Assembly: GCA_963771005.1 (NCBI GenBank)
Contig: CAVYRO010000007.1
Location: forward strand, 1-64,000
Length of the DNA: 64,000 nt
Origin: DASQZK01 sp963771005
GTDB lineage: Bacteria > Bacteroidota > Bacteroidia > Bacteroidales > GCA-2748055
Reading direction: 5' to 3'
In this document: piece by piece, positions 18,496-27,745 of the stretch
How the letters are laid out: every line of letters begins with the position of its first letter
Position numbering within the stretch: the first letter of the stretch is position 1
Made by a program: the position numbers and the translations under genes
The notes under the pieces: model-generated
The model's database searches: none
The model's input: the letters and a program-made list of their open reading frames with translations, nothing else
What the model was told of the DNA's origin: nothing

Positions 18496-19860
18496 ATGAA
18501 TGTTGATCTTAAAGTAGCAGATCTTACCGGTACCTATATCGACCTGTTTAACAGGAACAGGGAGAAAATCTTTGAATGGAGCCCTGAATTCATAAACGAG
18601 ATCAGGCTAAACGCCCTGGAGTCATTTCAGCGACTGGGCTTCCCGAAGAAAAAAGCGGAAGATTATAAATACACCCATATTGAAGGACTGTTCAACAAGG
18701 AATCAGATCTTCTGACTACTCCCGAAAAGGTTGATGTGGTCACGGAAGATCTCTTCAGCTGTGATATCCCGGAGCTGGATACACGGGTTCTCCTCGTGCT
18801 CAATAGTTTCTACTATTCAAAGGGCCAAAAGCTGTCCACTCTCGATAACGGGATCATCTACGGCAGTCTGAGTGAGGCCGCCAGGAAATACCCGGATCTT
18901 GTGAGGAAACATTATGCAAAATATGCCCGGTACGATGAGTCGCTCTCCGCACTCAATACGGCTTTCGCCCAGGATGGTGTCTTCCTCTACGTTCCTGAAA
19001 ATGTAAAAAACGATAAACCTTTTCAGATCATCAACCTCCTTTTGTCCGGTGATAAGATCCTCGACCAGCACAGGAATCTTTTCATCCTGGAGGAGGGCAG
19101 CAGCCTCGACGTGGTGATCTGCGACCATACCCTCAGTCCGACGTCCTTTCTGACCAATTCCCTGACGGAGATCTATGTGGGGCCCAATGCCTCCCTTGAT
19201 CTCACGCGGATGCAGAATGAACATAATAACTCAGTCCAGGTCACCAATACCTATATCTACCAGGAACGGGACAGCCGGGCGTCAACCAATGTGATCACGC
19301 TGCACGGAGGTTCGATCCGGAACAACCTCAGGGTATTTCTTGACGGCGAGGGATGTGAAAACAATTCCTACGGGCTTTTCCTCGCCGACCAGGACCAGCA
19401 CATTGACAATTTCACCTACATCAATCATCTTAAGCCCAATTGCACCAGCGAACAGCTGTACAAGGGAATACTCGATGACAGGTCGATAGGTGTTTTCAAC
19501 GGGAAGATCCATGTATGGAAGGATGCCCAGAAAACGCTTGCATACCAGAAAAATAATAACATCCTGCTTACGGATGATGCGAAAATGTATTCCAAGCCCC
19601 AGCTCGAGATCTATGCCGACGATGTGAAATGCTCGCACGGGGCAACGGTCGGACAACTCGACCAGGATGCTCTTTTTTACCTGCGCTCGAGGGGTATTCC
19701 CGAAAAGGAAAGCCGCCTCCTGCTGATGTATGCATTCGCCTACGAGGTTGTGTCGAAGATAAAGATCCCGGCCCTGAAGGAAAGGACTGACGAACTCATT
19801 GACAAACGGCTCAGGGGAGAATTGTCACGGTGCTATAACTGTAAAATGAATTGTGAGTAA
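18496..19860 (+). CDS. sufD: Fe-S cluster assembly protein SufD
   Basis: Partner of SufB in the SufBC2D scaffold, 454 residues. The N-terminal region has FQRLGFPKKKAEDYKYTHIE; the beta-helix core has LHGGSIRNNLRVFLDGEGCE and NKLKPNCTSEQLYKGIL-like features. The conserved C-terminal part reads KCSHGATVGQLDQDALFYL with the SufD His, then RSRGIPEKESRLLLMYAFAYEVV. The stop overlaps the region of the sufS start, suggesting coupled translation. Confidence 0.95.
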   Translation: MNVDLKVADLTGTYIDLFNRNREKIFEWSPEFINEIRLNALESFQRLGFPKKKAEDYKYTHIEGLFNKESDLLTTPEKVDVVTEDLFSCDIPELDTRVLLVLNSFYYSKGQKLSTLDNGIIYGSLSEAARKYPDLVRKHYAKYARYDESLSALNTAFAQDGVFLYVPENVKNDKPFQIINLLLSGDKILDQHRNLFILEEGSSLDVVICDHTLSPTSFLTNSLTEIYVGPNASLDLTRMQNEHNNSVQVTNTYIYQERDSRASTNVITLHGGSIRNNLRVFLDGEGCENNSYGLFLADQDQHIDNFTYINHLKPNCTSEQLYKGILDDRSIGVFNGKIHVWKDAQKTLAYQKNNNILLTDDAKMYSKPQLEIYADDVKCSHGATVGQLDQDALFYLRSRGIPEKESRLLLMYAFAYEVVSKIKIPALKERTDELIDKRLRGELSRCYNCKMNCE

Positions 19861-19861
19861 G

Positions 19862-21094
19862 ATGACCTCTTTAACGGGACTCGATATCAACAGGATCCGG
19901 GAAGACTTCCCGGTCCTGAAGACCCTTGTGTACGGCCGGCCTCTCGTTTATTTCGACAATGGCGCCACAACGCAGAAACCCCGTGTCGTGATCGACAGGA
20001 TAAAAGAACTTTATACTTTACATAATGCAACGGTACACCGTGGGGTGCATTCACTGAGCAACCAAATGACCGGGGAATACGAGAATGCAAGAGAGACGGT
20101 ACGGGAGTTCATCAATGCAAAGGACAAAAATGAGATCATATTCACCAGCGGCGCCACGGGTTCCATCAATCTCCTGGCTTTCTCCTTTGGTGAAAAGTTT
20201 GTCAGGGAAGGCGATGAGATCATCCTCTCGGAAATGGAGCATCATTCCAATATCGTGCCCTGGCAGATGATGTGCAGGCGGAAGAATGCCATCCTGAAGA
20301 TCGTACCTTTCGATGAGAACGGGGAGTTGATGATGAATGAGTACCGGGGCATGTTTTCCGAGAAAACACGGCTTGTAGCTATGGTGCACGTCTCTAACTC
20401 ACTGGGTACAATTAATCCCGTGAGAGAAATTGTAAATATCGCGCATGAAAACGGTGTCCCCGTTCTTCTCGACGGAGCCCAGGCAATCCAGCATGGGAAC
20501 GTCGATGTCAGTGATCTCGATGTGGATTTTTATGCATTTTCGGGACATAAGATCTTCGGACCGAACGGAATCGGGGTCCTTTACGGGAAAGAAAGGCTGC
20601 TCGACCAGCTTCCACCTTACCAGGGAGGGGGTGATATGGTGGACTGCGTCAGCTTTGAGAAGACGACCTACAACGTGTTGCCTTACCGTTTCGAGGCGGG
20701 TACTGTAAATTATATCGGCGCCATAGGACTCGCTGAAGCTCTGAGGTATGTAAGGAATACAGGATTTGAGAATATTGCCGCGCACGAGAAGGAACTACTT
20801 TCCTATGCGACCATGAAGCTTAGTGCCATTCCCGGGCTCAGGATTTACGGATCTGCCCGTGAGAAAATATCGGTGGTTTCCTTTCTCCTCGAAGGGATCC
20901 ATCCCTATGACGCCGGCATGATCCTTGACAAGATGGGTATAGCCGTACGAACCGGCACTCACTGTACACAGCCCGTAATGGACCATTTTCACATATCCGG
21001 GACCATCCGTGCATCCATGGTCTTTTACAACACCGGGGAGGAGATCGACATGTTCACGGATGCCGTGGAGAAGGCCGTCTCTATGCTCAGGTAG
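19862..21094 (+). CDS. sufS: Cysteine desulfurase SufS
   Basis: PLP-dependent cysteine desulfurase (group II) supplying sulfur for Fe-S assembly. It has about 410 residues. The PLP Lys lies in FYAFSGHKIFGPNGIG, cofactor contacts in VHVSNSLGTINPV and LLDGAQAIQHGNVDV, and the persulfide-forming Cys in VRTGTHCTQPVMDHF, which has the short SufS-type loop. The frame also allows a GTG at 19853, which overlaps the sufD stop; the ATG at 19862, just after that stop, is preferred. sufE, its sulfur-accepting partner, follows after a 55-base gap. Confidence 0.95.
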   Translation: MTSLTGLDINRIREDFPVLKTLVYGRPLVYFDNGATTQKPRVVIDRIKELYTLHNATVHRGVHSLSNQMTGEYENARETVREFINAKDKNEIIFTSGATGSINLLAFSFGEKFVREGDEIILSEMEHHSNIVPWQMMCRRKNAILKIVPFDENGELMMNEYRGMFSEKTRLVAMVHVSNSLGTINPVREIVNIAHENGVPVLLDGAQAIQHGNVDVSDLDVDFYAFSGHKIFGPNGIGVLYGKERLLDQLPPYQGGGDMVDCVSFEKTTYNVLPYRFEAGTVNYIGAIGLAEALRYVRNTGFENIAAHEKELLSYATMKLSAIPGLRIYGSAREKISVVSFLLEGIHPYDAGMILDKMGIAVRTGTHCTQPVMDHFHISGTIRASMVFYNTGEEIDMFTDAVEKAVSMLR

Positions 21095-21149
21095 AACGGC
21101 ACCCGGCAGGCAATAATTCCGGATTTTCCGGGTTAAAAGGATTAAGATT

Positions 21150-21575
21150 ATGACCATTAATGAGATACAAGATCAGCTGATTGAAGAATTTTCCATTTTC
21201 ACCGACTGGATGGACCGGTACAACTATCTCATAGAACTGGGGAACAACCTGCCCCCCATTGATCCCAAATACAAAACCAGTGACAACCTGATCAACGGCT
21301 GTCAGTCTAAGGTATGGCTGAATGCCGAATACGAGAACGGTATCATGAAATATTCGGCTGAAAGTGATGCCATCATCGTGAAGGGGATCGTGGCCCTCCT
21401 GGTAAGGGTACTTTCAGGACAACCTGCCCCGGAGGTGGTGAATACCGACCTTTATTTTATTGATAAGATCGGGTTGAAGGAAAATCTTTCGCCCACCCGT
21501 TCCAACGGACTTGTTGCCATGGTGAAAAAGATGAAGCTTTACGCGCTCGCTTACCAGGCTAAACATAACGTATAA
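21150..21575 (+). CDS. sufE: Cysteine desulfuration protein SufE
   Basis: Accepts the persulfide sulfur from SufS and stimulates its activity. At 141 residues it matches the family length. The signature LIELGNNLPPID is followed by NLINGCQSKVWL, in which Cys is the sulfur acceptor; RVLSGQPAPEVV and LSPTRSNGLVAMVKKMKLYA are also typical. It sits directly after sufS in the same operon, consistent with the known SufS-SufE pairing. Confidence 0.95.
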   Translation: MTINEIQDQLIEEFSIFTDWMDRYNYLIELGNNLPPIDPKYKTSDNLINGCQSKVWLNAEYENGIMKYSAESDAIIVKGIVALLVRVLSGQPAPEVVNTDLYFIDKIGLKENLSPTRSNGLVAMVKKMKLYALAYQAKHNV

Positions 21576-21618
21576 ACCGATTGTTAATACGCTGATCAGT
21601 GAGGAAGGAGATACAAAA

Positions 21619-21948
21619 ATGAATGAAATGGCAGAAAAGACGATCATAGATATAGAAACCGAAATTGTAAGTACACTTAAAAATATATACGACCCTGAAA
21701 TACCGGTGAATATTTACGATCTTGGATTGATCTACGAGATAGAAGTGGATGATGATCATAACGTAGAGATCACCATGACTCTCACTGCACCCAATTGCCC
21801 CGTGGCAGATCACCTTATTGAGGATATTGAACGCCAGATGAAGGAAATTGAGGGTGTAAACAGTGCCAGGATCCATCTTACCTTCGATCCTCCCTGGGAT
21901 CAAAGCATGCTTACCGAGGAAGCCAAACTCGAACTGGGTCTTATGTAA
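21619..21948 (+). CDS. SufT-like DUF59 (MIP18/PaaD-type) Fe-S assembly protein
   Basis: A 109-residue DUF59 protein. The diagnostic DPEIPVNIYDLGLIYEIEVD is at residues 29-48 and TLTAPNCPVADHL in the middle, with the conserved Cys. Members of this family at the end of suf operons (SufT) take part in Fe-S cluster maturation or delivery. It lies 43 bases after sufE in the same direction, preceded by a purine-rich GGAAGGAG sequence about 10 bases before the ATG, an unusually good ribosome-binding site for this genome. Confidence 0.9.
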   Translation: MNEMAEKTIIDIETEIVSTLKNIYDPEIPVNIYDLGLIYEIEVDDDHNVEITMTLTAPNCPVADHLIEDIERQMKEIEGVNSARIHLTFDPPWDQSMLTEEAKLELGLM

Positions 21949-21957
21949 AACCTGTCC

Positions 21958-22896
21958 TTGAAAGATATCTCGACATACACGGGCATGATCAAAGACAAGG
22001 CCTGTGAACTGGGCTTTGACGATTGCGGTTTCGCCAGGGCGGAAAAGCTCGGCAGGGATGCCGTCGTTCTCCGGGAGTGGCTCGGGAAGGGTATGCACAG
22101 CGGTATGACCTGGATGGAGAATCATTTCGACAAACGTACCGATCCCACCCTCCTGGTGCCGGGAGCCCGTACCATTATCTCCGTTCTTCTGAACTATTAC
22201 AACCCACGGATGCAGGAAGATCCCGAAGCACCTGTAATATCCAGGTATGCTTATGGCCGGGATTACCATAAAGTGATCCGGAAAAAACTGAAGCTCCTTC
22301 TTGAATTCATCCGGGAAATCATGCCCGGCACTTCAGGCAGGGTATTTGCCGATTCGGCGCCGGTAATGGAACATGCCTGGGCTTCACGGGCAGGCCTGGG
22401 CTGGATAGGAAAAAACTCACTCCTTCTTTCAAAAAAATCCGGATCCTATGTATTTATAGGGGAAGTGATCACAGATGCCGAACTTGAGTATGACGAGCCC
22501 GGTTCCGATCACTGCGGCACTTGCCGGCTTTGTGTGGACCAGTGCCCGACACATGCTATCAACAGTGACCGTACCGTGGATGCAGGGAAATGTATTTCGT
22601 ATCTTACGATAGAACACAGGGATGAAATTCCGGGGGAATTCAGGGACAGTTTCTTCAACCGGGTTTTCGGGTGCGACATCTGCCAGGATGTTTGCCCATG
22701 GAACCATAAACTGGAACCTCATAAGGTCGCCGACTTCCGCCCGCCGGAGGAACTCATGACACTCGATGCGGAGGCATGGTACGGTATGTCAGAGGAACGT
22801 TTCGACAGCCTTTTTGAAGGCTCGGCCGTTAAAAGGACCAAATTCAGCGGCCTTAGGAGAAACCTGGATTTCCTGAAAAAATCTTCCTCAGGTTAA
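21958..22896 (+). CDS. queG: Epoxyqueuosine reductase QueG
   Basis: Cobalamin- and Fe-S-dependent enzyme making the last step of queuosine synthesis in tRNA. Two cluster motifs are CGTCRLCVDQCPTHAI (about residues 182-197) and CDICQDVCPWN, with the N-terminal QueG signature AWASRAGLGWIGKNSLLL and the Asp-containing FADSAPVMEHA region. At 312 residues it fits the short form that lacks the C-terminal HEAT-like extension. The frame opens with TTG at 21958; an ATG at 21985 is the alternative start. It probably belongs to the suf transcript, which makes sense for a protein needing two [4Fe-4S] clusters. Its 3' end overlaps the convergent araB gene by nine bases. Confidence 0.93.
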   Translation: MKDISTYTGMIKDKACELGFDDCGFARAEKLGRDAVVLREWLGKGMHSGMTWMENHFDKRTDPTLLVPGARTIISVLLNYYNPRMQEDPEAPVISRYAYGRDYHKVIRKKLKLLLEFIREIMPGTSGRVFADSAPVMEHAWASRAGLGWIGKNSLLLSKKSGSYVFIGEVITDAELEYDEPGSDHCGTCRLCVDQCPTHAINSDRTVDAGKCISYLTIEHRDEIPGEFRDSFFNRVFGCDICQDVCPWNHKLEPHKVADFRPPEELMTLDAEAWYGMSEERFDSLFEGSAVKRTKFSGLRRNLDFLKKSSSG

Positions 22897-24534
22897 TTTT
22901 TTCTCCACAAATTTTCCGAGTCTGAGGTATTTCCTGTACAATTTACGGTAGATCTCTGTTTTTGATCCGTCGGGCTGGTATTCCTTCTCAAATCCCGAAC
23001 CCATTTTGTCGCGTGCTTCCTCCACCCTTTCATATATCCCGGAGGCCACCCCTGCGAACATGGCGGCTCCGAGAGCGCATGCCTGTTCCGACTTCACCAC
23101 TTTGATAGGCATTTCGAGAACATCACTCAGTGTCTGCATGACATAATCCGATTTTTTGGCGACGCCTCCGAGCGCCACCACCGACTTTATCTCCACCCCG
23201 TTCTCCCTGAAGCGGTCGACGATCCTCCTGGAACCGAAAGCCGTCGCTTCGACGAGCGATTTGAAGATGGCCGGTGCACTGGTACCCAGGCTGAGGCCGG
23301 TGACCGCCGCCTTGAGATGCTGGTTCGCGTCCGGGGTCCGTCTTCCGTTCAGCCAGTCCAGTGCTATGCCGTCTTTCTTTGTCAGGGGTATCTTCGCTGC
23401 TGCCTCACCCAGTAAGGGTATGGCCTTTTCGGCAAGCTGCCTTATCTCTTCCTCAGAAATTACGGCTGCGGTCCTGGGCAGCCACATCAGCACTTCCCTG
23501 AACCATGCATATACATCACCGAAAGCAGACTGTCCGGCCTCCAGGCCAATGGTACCGGGAATGACAGATCCGTCAACCTGGCCGCAGATCCCGGGTACGA
23601 TTTTTTTCCCCAGGTCTTTCTTTCCTGTCACCATAATGTCACAAGTGGAAGTTCCGATGATTCTCAAAAGGTCTCCTTCTCTTATCTGTCCGCCCACGGC
23701 TCCCATATGAGCGTCAAAGGCGCCGACGGCTATAGCCACTTCGTCGCCGAGACCGAACTTTTGCCGGTATTCTTTCGACAAAAATCCGGCCCGGGTGTCG
23801 GAGGTCCAGGTATCGGCATAAAGGCGGTCGCGGATGCCCTTGAGCAGGGGGTCGAGCTTTTGAAGGAATTTCCCGGAGGGAAGTCCGTCCCACGATTCAT
23901 GCCACATGGCTTTATGTCCCGCCGCACAACGGCTGCGCTTAAGGGTCAGCGGATCGGTGTTCCCGGTGAGATGGGCGGTGATCCAGTCACAGTGCTCCAC
24001 CCATGAAAAGGCATTCTCAGCGACTTCCTGGCTCGTTCTGAGTGTATGAAGAACTTTGGCCCAGAACCATTCCGAGGAATATATACCTCCTTCATACTCT
24101 GTATAATCAGGCCCATTCCAGCTATGCGCCAGCTCGTTGATCTCCGCAGCCTCCTTAAGTGCCGAATGATCCTTCCACAGGATGAACATTGCATCCGGAT
24201 TTTCAGTGAAGCCAGGCAACAGGGAGAGTGGTGTACCTGCACGGTCAACGGCAACGGGAGTCGAACCGGTAGTGTCGACAGCAATCCCGCGGATCTTCCC
24301 CCGCATTCCCGCCGGGGCATTGTCGAGTGCCTCGAGAACCGCACCCTCCATAGCTTCCAGGTAGTCGAGGGGATGCTGCCTGAAGCGGTTCTCCGCCGGA
24401 TTGCAATATTTTCCTTCCATCCATCTCGTATAATACCTCACGGCAGAAGAAATTTCTTTTCCGTCAGCCGCAGCGGCTACCATGGCCCGCACCGAATCGG
24501 TGCCAAAATCAAGTCCAAGCAAATATGAGCTCAT
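22888..24534 (-). CDS. araB: Ribulokinase
   Basis: FGGY-family sugar kinase phosphorylating L-ribulose in arabinose catabolism. It has about 548 residues, the ribulokinase length. The N-terminal phosphate loop is LLGLDFGTDSVRAMV, with IAVDTTGSTPV, WKDHSALKEA, GSYGTS-like RIIGTSTCDIMV and the C-terminal FGGY signature GVEIKSVVALGGVAKKSDYV. The second Met (24534) gives the better start. It is transcribed with araA (204 bases upstream). No L-ribulose-5-phosphate epimerase (araD) lies nearby, so that step must be encoded elsewhere. Confidence 0.93.
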   Translation of the reverse strand: MSSYLLGLDFGTDSVRAMVAAAADGKEISSAVRYYTRWMEGKYCNPAENRFRQHPLDYLEAMEGAVLEALDNAPAGMRGKIRGIAVDTTGSTPVAVDRAGTPLSLLPGFTENPDAMFILWKDHSALKEAAEINELAHSWNGPDYTEYEGGIYSSEWFWAKVLHTLRTSQEVAENAFSWVEHCDWITAHLTGNTDPLTLKRSRCAAGHKAMWHESWDGLPSGKFLQKLDPLLKGIRDRLYADTWTSDTRAGFLSKEYRQKFGLGDEVAIAVGAFDAHMGAVGGQIREGDLLRIIGTSTCDIMVTGKKDLGKKIVPGICGQVDGSVIPGTIGLEAGQSAFGDVYAWFREVLMWLPRTAAVISEEEIRQLAEKAIPLLGEAAAKIPLTKKDGIALDWLNGRRTPDANQHLKAAVTGLSLGTSAPAIFKSLVEATAFGSRRIVDRFRENGVEIKSVVALGGVAKKSDYVMQTLSDVLEMPIKVVKSEQACALGAAMFAGVASGIYERVEEARDKMGSGFEKEYQPDGSKTEIYRKLYRKYLRLGKFVEKKLT

Positions 24535-24744
24535 ATACATTAGGGATTACGGACCGTATGTCCCTGGGCAGGCGGAATTTCATCCTCCCTTCCCGGAACC
24601 GGAAGTCCTTTATTTATATAATATCCAAATGGTTACAAACCATGTAATGTAATATCCGGGATCTATTAGTTATTTGTATTTTGCGGTTTGAAGTTTTCCT
24701 TCACAGATTACTCACAATCCAATATTTTTCCTTTCGCCGCGGCA

Positions 24745-26256
24745 TTACCGGCTGCCGAATCCCCTCATGGCATAGTACACATCATTCCATCTCAGTTCAT
24801 TCTTAAAATCATGGAGGTTCGTCTCTTCATGAATGTAGAGGAATTCGATACCGGCCATTTCCGCAAAGTCCTCGAGAAATTCGGCATTGACGGCCTGGCT
24901 GAATACGGTATGATGGGCACCTCCGGCATAGATCCATGCTGCTGCGGCAATCTGCAGATCGGGCTTCGGTATCCACAGAGCCCGGGCAACCGGAAGTTTT
25001 GTAAGGGGTGCATCGGGTGGGACCACTTTAACACGGTTAACGAGCAGCCTGAAACGGTTCCCCATGTCCATAAGGGAGGCATTCACTGCGGGTCCCGCCG
25101 GAACATTGAATACCAGCCGTGCCGGATCCGCTTTTCCGCCGATGGAAAGGGGATGTATTTCGAGTGAAGGCTGTCCGGCTGCAATACTTGGGCAGACTTC
25201 GAGCATATGAGCGCCGAGAACTTTCATATTGCCCGGCTGAAGATGATAGGTATAATCCTCCATGAAAGACGTCCCGCCTTCCAGTCCTTCCGACATTACC
25301 TTCACGGCACGCACAAGTGCAGCGGTCTTCCAGTCCCCTTCCGCACCGAACCCGTACCCGTCGTTCATGAGCCGTTGAACAGCCAGCCCCGGAAGCTGCT
25401 CCAGGCCGTGAAGATCTTCGAAGGTAGTGGTGAAGGCTTTAAACCCTCCCTCTTCGAGGAAATGTCTCATCCCTGTTTCAATCCGGGCTGCATTCTCAAG
25501 CGATGCGGCAAAACCGGGATTATCGAGATCCTTTTTATCGATCCGGTAATCCTTCCGGTATTCTGCGATAAGTGAACCGATTTCTTTCTTACCGGTTTTT
25601 CCCACCATCCCGGCCAATTCCCCCACTCCAAATCCCTGGACGGCCATGCCAAACTGCATGCGTGCCTCCACCTTGTCCCCCTCGGTGACTGCCACCTCGC
25701 GCATATTATCGCCGAAACGCGCTATTTTCAATTGATTGAATTCATGCCACCCGGCGGCAGCCCGGGTCCAGATGCCGATCTTCTCCTGGATATCCTTTTC
25801 CTTCCAGTGACCGGCGATAACCTTCCTGTTGATCTTCATACGGCTCATGATGAAGCCGTATTCACGGCCACCGTGAGCCGACTGGTTCAGGTTCATGAAA
25901 TCCATGTCGATAGCATCCCAGGGTATATCCCTGTTGAACTGGGTGTGAAGATGCAAAACCGGACGGCGCAGCACCGAAAGCCCGCTGATCCACATCTGAG
26001 CCGGAGAAAAAGTGTGCATCCAGGTGATGATCCCAATGCAATTTTCAGCAGCGTTGGCAGTGTTGCAGAAAGCCGTAATGGATGCCGGGTTTGTCAGCAC
26101 ATCCTTAAAAACCACTTTCACCGGGATATAGGGTGAATCATTCAGCCCGGAGGCGAGAACACCCGAATTTGCAGCTACTTTTTTCAGTGTTTCCTCCCCA
26201 TACAGATGCTGGCTTCCGGTAACAAACCAGACTTCAAGATTTTTCAGGTTCTTCAT
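24745..26256 (-). CDS. araA: L-arabinose isomerase
   Basis: Metal-dependent isomerase converting L-arabinose to L-ribulose, 503 residues, the usual size. It starts MKNLKNLEVWFVTGSQHLYG, a near-perfect AraA N-terminus. Conserved segments include CIGIITWMHTFSPAQMWISG, LHLHTQFNRDIPWDAIDMDF, YRIDKKDLDNPGF and the metal-site Glu and His in FEDLHGLEQLPGLA, MEDYTYHLQPG and GAHMLEVCPSI. It lies 24 bases after the YjbQ gene and precedes araB on the minus strand. Confidence 0.96.
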   Translation of the reverse strand: MKNLKNLEVWFVTGSQHLYGEETLKKVAANSGVLASGLNDSPYIPVKVVFKDVLTNPASITAFCNTANAAENCIGIITWMHTFSPAQMWISGLSVLRRPVLHLHTQFNRDIPWDAIDMDFMNLNQSAHGGREYGFIMSRMKINRKVIAGHWKEKDIQEKIGIWTRAAAGWHEFNQLKIARFGDNMREVAVTEGDKVEARMQFGMAVQGFGVGELAGMVGKTGKKEIGSLIAEYRKDYRIDKKDLDNPGFAASLENAARIETGMRHFLEEGGFKAFTTTFEDLHGLEQLPGLAVQRLMNDGYGFGAEGDWKTAALVRAVKVMSEGLEGGTSFMEDYTYHLQPGNMKVLGAHMLEVCPSIAAGQPSLEIHPLSIGGKADPARLVFNVPAGPAVNASLMDMGNRFRLLVNRVKVVPPDAPLTKLPVARALWIPKPDLQIAAAAWIYAGGAHHTVFSQAVNAEFLEDFAEMAGIEFLYIHEETNLHDFKNELRWNDVYYAMRGFGSR

Positions 26257-26280
26257 TTCTTAAATATTACAGTTGAATAA

Positions 26281-26691
26281 CTAGGGTTCCGTTTCCATAA
26301 CTGTGACCAGAATGCTGCGTTTCTGCCTGGGTCCGTCAAATTCGCATAAAAAAATGTTCTGCCAGGTCGACAGGCCCATCTTGCCGCCTGCAACAGGAAT
26401 GGTTTCCTGCGGCCCCACGATCCCTGCCTTAAGGTGTGCATCCCCGTTATTGTCCTGGTGATCGTGTTCCCATACCCCTTCCGGGATGAGTTTACGGAGA
26501 AGATTTACAACATCCGTCTGAACAGAGTCATCCCAGTTCTCCTGGATCATGATCCCTGCAGTTGCGCCCTGCGCGTATACATTTACAAGTCCTGTGTCCA
26601 CTCCGCTTTCCCTGACAACACCCTCAACCAGTGAGGTTATATCGTATAACCCGTTGTGCTTATCTGTTGAGATAACGATGGATTTTTGCAT
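26281..26691 (-). CDS. YjbQ / UPF0047 family protein
   Basis: A 136-residue UPF0047 protein. The family hallmarks are visible: TGLVNVYAQGATAGIMIQEN, VWEHDHQDNNGDAHLKAGIV (cluster of acidic and His residues) and GKMGLSTWQNIFLCEFDGPR. Members form compact trimers; some complement thiamine-phosphate synthase mutants, but the physiological role is unclear. It is the first gene of the yjbQ-araA-araB run, and a similar linkage to pentose genes is a feature of position only. Start chosen at the only suitable ATG. Confidence 0.9.
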   Translation of the reverse strand: MQKSIVISTDKHNGLYDITSLVEGVVRESGVDTGLVNVYAQGATAGIMIQENWDDSVQTDVVNLLRKLIPEGVWEHDHQDNNGDAHLKAGIVGPQETIPVAGGKMGLSTWQNIFLCEFDGPRQKRSILVTVMETEP

Positions 26692-26820
26692 GTCCCTGAT
26701 CTTATAAGTATGACGGCGTCTCCGAAAGTTTTATAATCACGTTCCAATTTTTCATGTCAATGACTTTTGAGACATCTCTTTTTATCTAAGGCTGCCCGTA
26801 TCCTTCAAATAACAGCGCCT

Positions 26821-26828
26821 TATCTTTG
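26821..26828 (+). promoter_or_regulatory. Possible -7 box upstream of the alpha/beta hydrolase
   Basis: TATCTTTG fits TAnnTTTG exactly, 79 bases before the ATG at 26908. No TTG is present at the expected -33 spacing, so support is partial. Confidence 0.35.
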
Positions 26829-26907
26829 TTTGCGAGAAAAATCCAAGCTAAATTTAGAGTTTATATGTAAATAAAGAAAATCTATCTACAGGGAAGTAGG
26901 CCAATAC

Positions 26908-27741
26908 ATGAAATATTCAACATATTCCTGGACCTCGCCGGATCAGAAAATTATTTTTGCGAGGTGCTGGAGGACGGAAAAAATCACGGACAAAACCATT
27001 CTCTTTGTGCACGGGCTGGGGGAACATAGCGGGCGATACAAGGGATGGGCTGGTAAATTTGCAGATGATGGCTATAATTTTCTCGCCATCGATCTGCACG
27101 GACATGGCAAATCGGGAGGAAAGAGGGGCCATGCCCGGTCCGTCGCGGTGATGCTCGATGATATTGACCTGATGTTCGTCAAAGCCGGGGAATTGTTTCC
27201 CGGCCACAGGCTGATTTTATATGGTCACAGCATGGGGGGTAATCTTGTCCTGAATCATGTTATATGCAGGAATCCTGTGGTACATGCCGTTATCGTCACG
27301 TCCCCCTGGCTAAAGATGTACAGGGAACCCTCTTATGCTGTCATGACGCTTGCTTCCATCCTGAAAAAATGCTGGCCTTCCCTTACGATCAAAACCCCAT
27401 TAAGGGGGGAAGACCTGTCGCATGATCCGGAAGTTCCGGAAAAGTATCAACGGGATCCGCTTGTGCATAATAAAATTTCCCTTGCCCTTTTCTTCTCCCT
27501 GCATGAATCCGGCATACATGCCATGAGGAATGTATATAAGATCAATCATCCCTTTCTGATTATGCATGGCACAGCCGATACTATAACATCTCACCGTGCT
27601 AGTGAGAAATACGTGCTGAACACAAGCAGCCGGACCCGGCTGAAACTCTGGGAGGGTCAATATCATGAACTTCATCATGAAATCATTGCCGGCGAAGTTT
27701 TCATGTATATCACGGATTGGCTGAAGGAATTTAACCTTTAA
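26908..27741 (+). CDS. Alpha/beta hydrolase, monoacylglycerol-lipase-like
   Basis: A 277-residue serine hydrolase of the Hydrolase_4 (monoglyceride/lysophospholipase) type. The oxyanion region is LFVHGLGEHSGRY, the cap-domain entry AIDLHGHGKSGGKRGHA, and the nucleophile elbow YGHSMGGNL. The acid is the Asp in HGTADTITSH, and the catalytic His is in GQYHELHHE. No signal peptide, so it is cytoplasmic. Only four bases separate it from the following GSCFA gene, suggesting one transcript. The substrate is likely a monoacylglycerol or related lipid ester, by family only. Confidence 0.9.
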   Translation: MKYSTYSWTSPDQKIIFARCWRTEKITDKTILFVHGLGEHSGRYKGWAGKFADDGYNFLAIDLHGHGKSGGKRGHARSVAVMLDDIDLMFVKAGELFPGHRLILYGHSMGGNLVLNHVICRNPVVHAVIVTSPWLKMYREPSYAVMTLASILKKCWPSLTIKTPLRGEDLSHDPEVPEKYQRDPLVHNKISLALFFSLHESGIHAMRNVYKINHPFLIMHGTADTITSHRASEKYVLNTSSRTRLKLWEGQYHELHHEIIAGEVFMYITDWLKEFNL

Positions 27742-27745
27742 AACG